Part shown: piece after piece, positions 60,442 through 64,000 of the stretch
Layout: each line of letters starts with the position of its first letter
How positions within the stretch are numbered: the stretch's first letter is position 1
Source of the DNA: Actinomycetes bacterium
Lineage (GTDB): Bacteria; Actinomycetota; Actinomycetes; Mycobacteriales; Mycobacteriaceae
Assembly (NCBI GenBank): GCA_023404955.1
Contig: JAEXZY010000052.1
Coordinates: 79,396-143,395 of the forward strand
Length of the DNA stretch: 64,000 bases
Direction: 5' to 3'
The notes under the pieces: generated by a model
Seen by the model: only the letters and a program-made list of their open reading frames with translations
Databases searched by the model: none
What the model was told of the DNA's origin: nothing
Program-made: the position numbers and the translations under genes

Positions 60442-60618
60442 ATGGGCGAGGAACCACCAGCAGAGAACAAGTATTCGGTGCTGCCGCAGCCGGTCGACCT
60501 GTCCCAGACGGTGGCTTCGGTCGATGTATCCGAGACCGAGGTCGAACACGGGGGTCGGCCCGAGGACAACATCGGCGCCGACCCCTACCTGCGCATCACC
60601 GGTTGGAAACAGCCTTAG
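60442..60618 (+). CDS. 58-aa acidic small protein
   Basis: Open reading frame of 58 codons, MGEEPPAENKYSVLPQPVDL at the start and ADPYLRITGWKQP at the end. GGGGGAGGGG ends six bases before the ATG, which is a strong site. It is rich in Glu, Asp, Pro and Val, with no Cys and no membrane segment. Not long enough for most gene lists. The 229 bp between it and the divergent LCP start show no other clear gene. I do not recognise a family. Confidence 0.62.
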   Translation: MGEEPPAENKYSVLPQPVDLSQTVASVDVSETEVEHGGRPEDNIGADPYLRITGWKQP

Positions 60619-60652
60619 TCGCAGACGGTACGACGCGACGTAACCTGAGTGC

Positions 60653-61120
60653 TCACCCGCTCATGCCGGACAGGTCGGGCACGTTCTGCATCAACTCGAT
60701 ACGGGTGCCGTCCGGGTCGGTCAGATAGATGAAGCGCCCCGAGGTGGGATCCGCCGGATCCCCCAGCACCGTGCGCGTCGACTCCACGAACGTCCCGCCC
60801 GCGGCCACGATCGCTTCGGTCAGACCGTCGACGTCCTCCACACGGAACGACAGGTGGGTGAAGCCGAGTTCGGTCATCGGTTTGCGTTGTCCGGAACCGG
60901 TGGTGGGCACATCAACCCATTGCAGCAACTCGATTCGGATGTCGTTGCGGATGAGCATCGCGGAGCGGAACCGGCCTTCCTGCTCCATGGTGGCGGCGAC
61001 CTCGTTGTTGTCGAAGTCCAGCTGATAGAGCTTCACGAATCCGAAGACGTCGGTGTAGAAGCGGATGGAACGGTCGAGGTCGGTGACGCAGATTCCGATA
61101 TGCGAGAAGCCCTGGATCAT
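60653..61120 (-). CDS. VOC/glyoxalase-family protein
   Basis: 155 aa with two paired beta-alpha-beta-beta-beta units typical of vicinal oxygen chelate proteins: FSHIGICVTDLDRSIRFYTDVFGF at the start and GFTHLSFRVEDVDGLTEAI later, with DPDGTRIELMQ at the end. Metal ligands could be His7, His in THLSF and Glu in RIELM. ATG 61120. Substrate unknown (glyoxalase, dioxygenase or resistance protein). Convergent with the small acidic protein 34 bp away. Confidence 0.87.
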   Translation of the reverse strand: MIQGFSHIGICVTDLDRSIRFYTDVFGFVKLYQLDFDNNEVAATMEQEGRFRSAMLIRNDIRIELLQWVDVPTTGSGQRKPMTELGFTHLSFRVEDVDGLTEAIVAAGGTFVESTRTVLGDPADPTSGRFIYLTDPDGTRIELMQNVPDLSGMSG

Positions 61121-61180
61121 GACAGGAGTGTCGCAGACCACACCACCCGCCGGTGTCACTACACGGCGAGCCGGCCCGGG

Positions 61181-61774
61181 TCAGGCGCGGAAGGCGTCGA
61201 TGGCCAACGCGGCGAAGCGCCGCGCCGCCGCTTCGCGCCTGTGTTGGGGTATCGACGCGAGGGCACGTCCGGCCAGCAGGACCAGGATGAGGTCATCGAT
61301 GGTGAAGTCGGCGCGCAGCCGACCTGCCGCCTGCGCCCTGCGCGCCAGTGCGGTCAGGGATGCCAATGCCGCTCGGCGGTGAGCGGCGTAGTCGGACGCG
61401 TCGAACTGAGCCGTGTCGAATTGCGCCGAGGTGAATGCGTCGACGAAACCTTGATTACGTCCGTTGAGCACACAGACCTGCTCGATCACCGAACAGAACC
61501 CACGCCAGGGATCCGTGTCCGCGCATCCTTCGTCGACGATCGTGGTGCACAGGCGCACTTCGTCGGCGAACACCGCGCCCACGAGGTCGGTCTTGGAAGG
61601 GAAGCGTCGGTAGAGCGTCGCCGGGCCGACCTCGGCCCGCCGTGCGATTTCCCGCATGGTCACCTCGAGTCCGCGTTCGGCGAACAATTCGCGTGCCACA
61701 GCCAGCACACGGTCGCGGTTGTCTCGGGCATCCGAGCGCAACATCTGGGTCATCTGAGCGGCGGTGCTTCTCAC
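61181..61774 (-). CDS. TetR-family transcription regulator
   Basis: About 197 aa. Helix-turn-helix TMREIARRAEVGPATLYRRFPSKTDL (about residues 32-57), then a helical ligand domain. GTG 61774 is preferred because the 20-bp palindrome at 61783 sits just upstream; the GTG at 61801 would lie inside it. It is divergent from the quinone-reductase-like gene and probably represses that gene and itself. Different from FasR in sequence. Confidence 0.88.
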   Translation of the reverse strand: MRSTAAQMTQMLRSDARDNRDRVLAVARELFAERGLEVTMREIARRAEVGPATLYRRFPSKTDLVGAVFADEVRLCTTIVDEGCADTDPWRGFCSVIEQVCVLNGRNQGFVDAFTSAQFDTAQFDASDYAAHRRAALASLTALARRAQAAGRLRADFTIDDLILVLLAGRALASIPQHRREAAARRFAALAIDAFRA

Positions 61775-61782
61775 TTGGGTCA

Positions 61783-61802
61783 AGTGGACGGGGTCGTCCA
61801 CT
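61783..61802. promoter_or_regulatory. palindromic operator between TetR and quinone reductase genes
   Basis: AGTGGACGGGGTCGTCCACT is an 8-bp perfect inverted repeat (AGTGGACG/CGTCCACT) with a GGGT spacer. It lies between the two divergent starts, 8 bp from the chosen TetR start and 40 bp from the ATG at 61843. This is the usual arrangement for a TetR dimer that regulates its neighbour. Confidence 0.75.
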
Positions 61803-61842
61803 AACGTCCGAGCGTACTCGACGTGAGATGAGGAGTTGGCCG

Positions 61843-62832
61843 ATGCGCGCAGTGAGAATCCAGCGGTTTGGCGATCCGAGCGGCATGGAAATCATCGATA
61901 TCGCGCACCCCACACCGGAACCGGATCAGGTCGTGATCGAGACCGCGGCGATCGGAGTCGGTGGTGTGGACGCGATGATCCGACGCGGCACTGTCGCGGA
62001 TATGCATCCGGTGCCCGCCGGGCTGATCCCCGGCAGTGAGGTGGCCGGGGTGGTGTCGGAGGTCGGAGCCGATGTCGACGCTTCCTGGGTGGGACGACGG
62101 GTATGGGCGTTCACCGGAATCGGCGGCGGCTACTGCGCTTTCGCGCTCGCTCGGGTGCCGGATATCGCGGCCCTACCGGACGAGCTGTCCTTCGTGGATG
62201 CCGTCGCTGTGGGAGGCGCGGGCCCCGTCGCATATTTCGCGTTGGCCCACGCCCATTTCGGTTCCGCCGACTCCGTCCTCGTCCGCGGCGGTTCGGGCAG
62301 CATCGGTATCGCCACGGTGGAACTCGCTGCAGCTGCGGGTGCGAAGGTCGTCGCGGTCACCACGTCCTCGCGGGATCGCGGGCAACGCCTCGGCGAGCTC
62401 GGCGCCACGCACATCCTCGATCGCGAGGGCAATGGCGATCCTGACGCGCCGACACATTTCGACGTGATCATCGACATCGTGGGCGGTGACGCCGTGCCGG
62501 AGTTCATCGACCGGCTTACTCCGAACGGCCGGATGGTCATCGCAGGCATGGTGGCCGGGCCGGTGCCTGAAGATGTGGGAGCACGCTTGTTGGGCGGGTT
62601 CCAGCTATCGCGCTCGCTGGCGACGTTCAGCCTCGACACCATCGGCGAGGACGCCAAAGTTGTTGTTCGCCGGCAACAGTTCGACGCCGTGACGCGCGGT
62701 GCATTGCACGCGGTGGTACAGGACGTGCTGCCGCTGGAGCGTGCCGCGGACGCGCATCGTCTGATGGATGCCGGGCAGGTGTTCGGGCGCATCGTCTTGA
62801 CGCCATCGTCGGACGCATGGGTTGATGGCTGA
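61843..62832 (+). CDS. zinc-less medium-chain quinone/alkenal reductase
   Basis: 329 aa of the MDR/quinone oxidoreductase type: GroES-like N-terminal domain (MRAVRIQRFGDPSGMEIIDI) and Rossmann domain with VLVRGGSGSIGIATVELAAA (NADPH GGxGSxG, about residue 145). Catalytic and structural zinc cysteines are absent. Such enzymes reduce quinones, enones or carbonyls. ATG 61843 has GAGGAG nearby. Likely controlled by the divergent TetR. Confidence 0.88.
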   Translation: MRAVRIQRFGDPSGMEIIDIAHPTPEPDQVVIETAAIGVGGVDAMIRRGTVADMHPVPAGLIPGSEVAGVVSEVGADVDASWVGRRVWAFTGIGGGYCAFALARVPDIAALPDELSFVDAVAVGGAGPVAYFALAHAHFGSADSVLVRGGSGSIGIATVELAAAAGAKVVAVTTSSRDRGQRLGELGATHILDREGNGDPDAPTHFDVIIDIVGGDAVPEFIDRLTPNGRMVIAGMVAGPVPEDVGARLLGGFQLSRSLATFSLDTIGEDAKVVVRRQQFDAVTRGALHAVVQDVLPLERAADAHRLMDAGQVFGRIVLTPSSDAWVDG

Positions 62833-62840
62833 AACTCTCG

Positions 62841-64000
62841 TCAGCTCTTGGGCTCCTTGTCGGTATGCGGTGTTGCGCTGTCGCGGCTTTCGGTCTGCCG
62901 CTCAGTCGTGGTGTTGGTGTCGTGGGGTGCACTGTCCACCTGAGATGCCGACGGACGCTCGACCTCGGTCGGGCGGGTCGGGGTCACCGACGTCCGCACA
63001 CTCGCGTCGTCATCGGGTGTCGAGGCCGAGAGGTGCGGCGTCTTGATGTCGTCCTCGTGGGCGTCTGCGGCCCGCGGTGACGCAGCCGCTTCGCGGTGGG
63101 AGCTGCCGGCCTCCTCGGGCTGATATTTGGCGGCACGATCGACCGAACCGAAGGACGAAACATGTTGCGGTGAAACAGCCTTCGCCGTGTCCTCGACAGT
63201 GGTGGTGGCGGTGTTTTCGGGCGTGGCTGCGTGTTCTGCCGGGGCGGTGGATTCCTCGCTGGTGGTGGCTGCCGACGGAGAAATCTTGGGGCGGTTGTAG
63301 GAACGGTCGATCTGCGGTCGAAGCCACGCGTCGATGATCGATGTGTCAACCCCCGCGGCGCGGAGAATCGCAGTGATGGGTAGTTCGGCTGTGGGCACCA
63401 GATAGTGGGTGGTGGTGCCGCCGAGGATGTTGGTGGTGACGGTTTTCAGGGTGCCCGGCGTGCGCGGGTCCGCTGCGACTCCATAGTCGGGGTGCACGAC
63501 CAGCGTGCCCAGCAGGGCGTTCATCGCCGACAGTGCGGTCGGACGGTCGGGCCAGTCGGCGAGCCCGTCGTACTCGCGGACGATCTCGGTGGTGTTGTAG
63601 GGGGTCGGCAGCGGGCCCAAGGGCACCGTCAGCCAGAGCAGTGGGTTTTTGGCGACAATGCCGCCGGTGCCGTTCGTCGGGTCGCCGAAGGTGACGAAAG
63701 ACAGTTCGGTATGCGGGCGGTTGGCGGTGATCTGCAGTGCGAGTGACTGTTTGACGTAGTTGAGCACGATCGCGCCCTGACTGACGCCGATGAGGGTGAT
63801 CTTGACGCCGTCGGCGACCGACCCGAGTGCGGAGTTCACGCCACCGGCGCCGATCACGGAGTCCAGGGCGAACAACAGGCCCGCGGGGTACCCGACGCCG
63901 TTGATCGGACCGACATCGTCGAGGTACCCGCTCGCCAGATCCAGGGCCTCCTGGGCATGCGGAACGGAGTCGCACAGACAGGTGTAGCGCAGATAGAACG
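62841..64000 (-). CDS. PE-PPE-domain serine hydrolase, truncated at the window edge
   Basis: At least 386 codons; the frame is open to the right edge so the N-terminus is missing. The PE-PPE/cutinase-like domain has ITLIGVSQGAIVLNYVK (Ser nucleophile in GVSQG), and motifs TFGDPTNGTGGI and HPDYG. The final 140 residues are a low-complexity Ser/Thr/Pro/Glu/Asp tail (PAEHAATPENTATTTVEDT), unusual for the family. It may act on cell-wall lipids outside the cell. Convergent with the quinone reductase eight bp away. Confidence 0.88.
   Translation of the reverse strand, partial: FYLRYTCLCDSVPHAQEALDLASGYLDDVGPINGVGYPAGLLFALDSVIGAGGVNSALGSVADGVKITLIGVSQGAIVLNYVKQSLALQITANRPHTELSFVTFGDPTNGTGGIVAKNPLLWLTVPLGPLPTPYNTTEIVREYDGLADWPDRPTALSAMNALLGTLVVHPDYGVAADPRTPGTLKTVTTNILGGTTTHYLVPTAELPITAILRAAGVDTSIIDAWLRPQIDRSYNRPKISPSAATTSEESTAPAEHAATPENTATTTVEDTAKAVSPQHVSSFGSVDRAAKYQPEEAGSSHREAAASPRAADAHEDDIKTPHLSASTPDDDASVRTSVTPTRPTEVERPSASQVDSAPHDTNTTTERQTESRDSATPHTDKEPKS

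Noticed and set aside
1..64000. CRISPR array, prophage, insertion sequence or rRNA
   Set aside because: No regularly spaced repeats, integrase, transposase, phage structural gene or rRNA sequence was found on reading; one tRNA only.

Overview
The window is GC-rich, densely coded DNA from a mycobacterium, most likely a fast-growing Mycolicibacterium-type species. The evidence is the gene content: mycobacterial sigH-rshA, whiB1, whiB7 with its leader, AdnAB, mycoredoxin-1, FasR, the TB7.3-type biotinyl protein, the mycobacterial small ribosomal protein bL37 and a PE-PPE-domain protein. From about 0.2 to 53.3 kb the order follows, from memory, the M. tuberculosis block Rv3233c to Rv3193c read downward. 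A few genes are not in that remembered block: a BCCT transporter, an aldo/keto reductase, two methyltransferases, a type II dehydroquinase and a DoxX-like protein. No IS element, prophage or CRISPR array was seen.

Layout. 0-6.5 kb: WS/DGAT acyltransferase, BCCT transporter, DUF6912 protein, then an oxidoreductase and an acyl-CoA desaturase (DesA3 type). Each of the last two is preceded by the same 27-bp tandem palindromic operator. 6.5-14.4 kb: aldo/keto reductase, rsgA-aroA, an SRAP repair protein coupled to a methyltransferase, a second methyltransferase, an SDR and a YbaK-type deacylase. 14.4-18.2 kb: redox and stress control, with sigH-rshA behind a SigH-type promoter, bL37, the biotinyl protein, the PdtaS kinase, and whiB1 with a CRP-like site. 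18.2-28.9 kb: lipid kinase, aroQ, membrane protein, GNAT, entC/phosphatase pair, orphan ParA, beta-propeller-like protein, the DEAD-box helicase rhlE with a large hairpin in its leader, a ferritin-like protein, a Pro-rich MmpS-like protein, DUF3107 and fasR.

29-45.5 kb: DUF3152 protein, moeZ, a TIGR02569 protein, an alkyltransferase-like protein, lipV, the AdnA-AdnB recombination motor-nuclease, a potassium channel coupled to nudC, mrx1, uvrD2, and whiB7 with uORF and attenuator. This stretch is rich in DNA-repair and redox genes. 45.5-53.3 kb: an ABC1 kinase, a ThiF/cyclodehydratase-like protein, a DUF2342 protein, a PDZ-Lon protease and a UPF0182 giant membrane protein, a conserved block of poorly known function.

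53.3-64 kb is less conserved: a 1157-aa SARP/BTAD-ATPase regulator, a flavin oxidoreductase, initiator tRNA-fMet with a clear terminator, an LCP cell-wall ligase, an unlisted 58-aa acidic protein, a VOC protein, a TetR regulator divergent from a quinone-reductase-like gene across a 20-bp palindrome, and a PE-PPE hydrolase cut by the right edge.

The strongest leads are the twin operators, the rhlE leader hairpin, the orphan cyclodehydratase-like protein in its conserved block, and the small acidic protein. Most of the rest is a conserved mycobacterial core. Locus tags and family lengths quoted are recalled knowledge, not searches.
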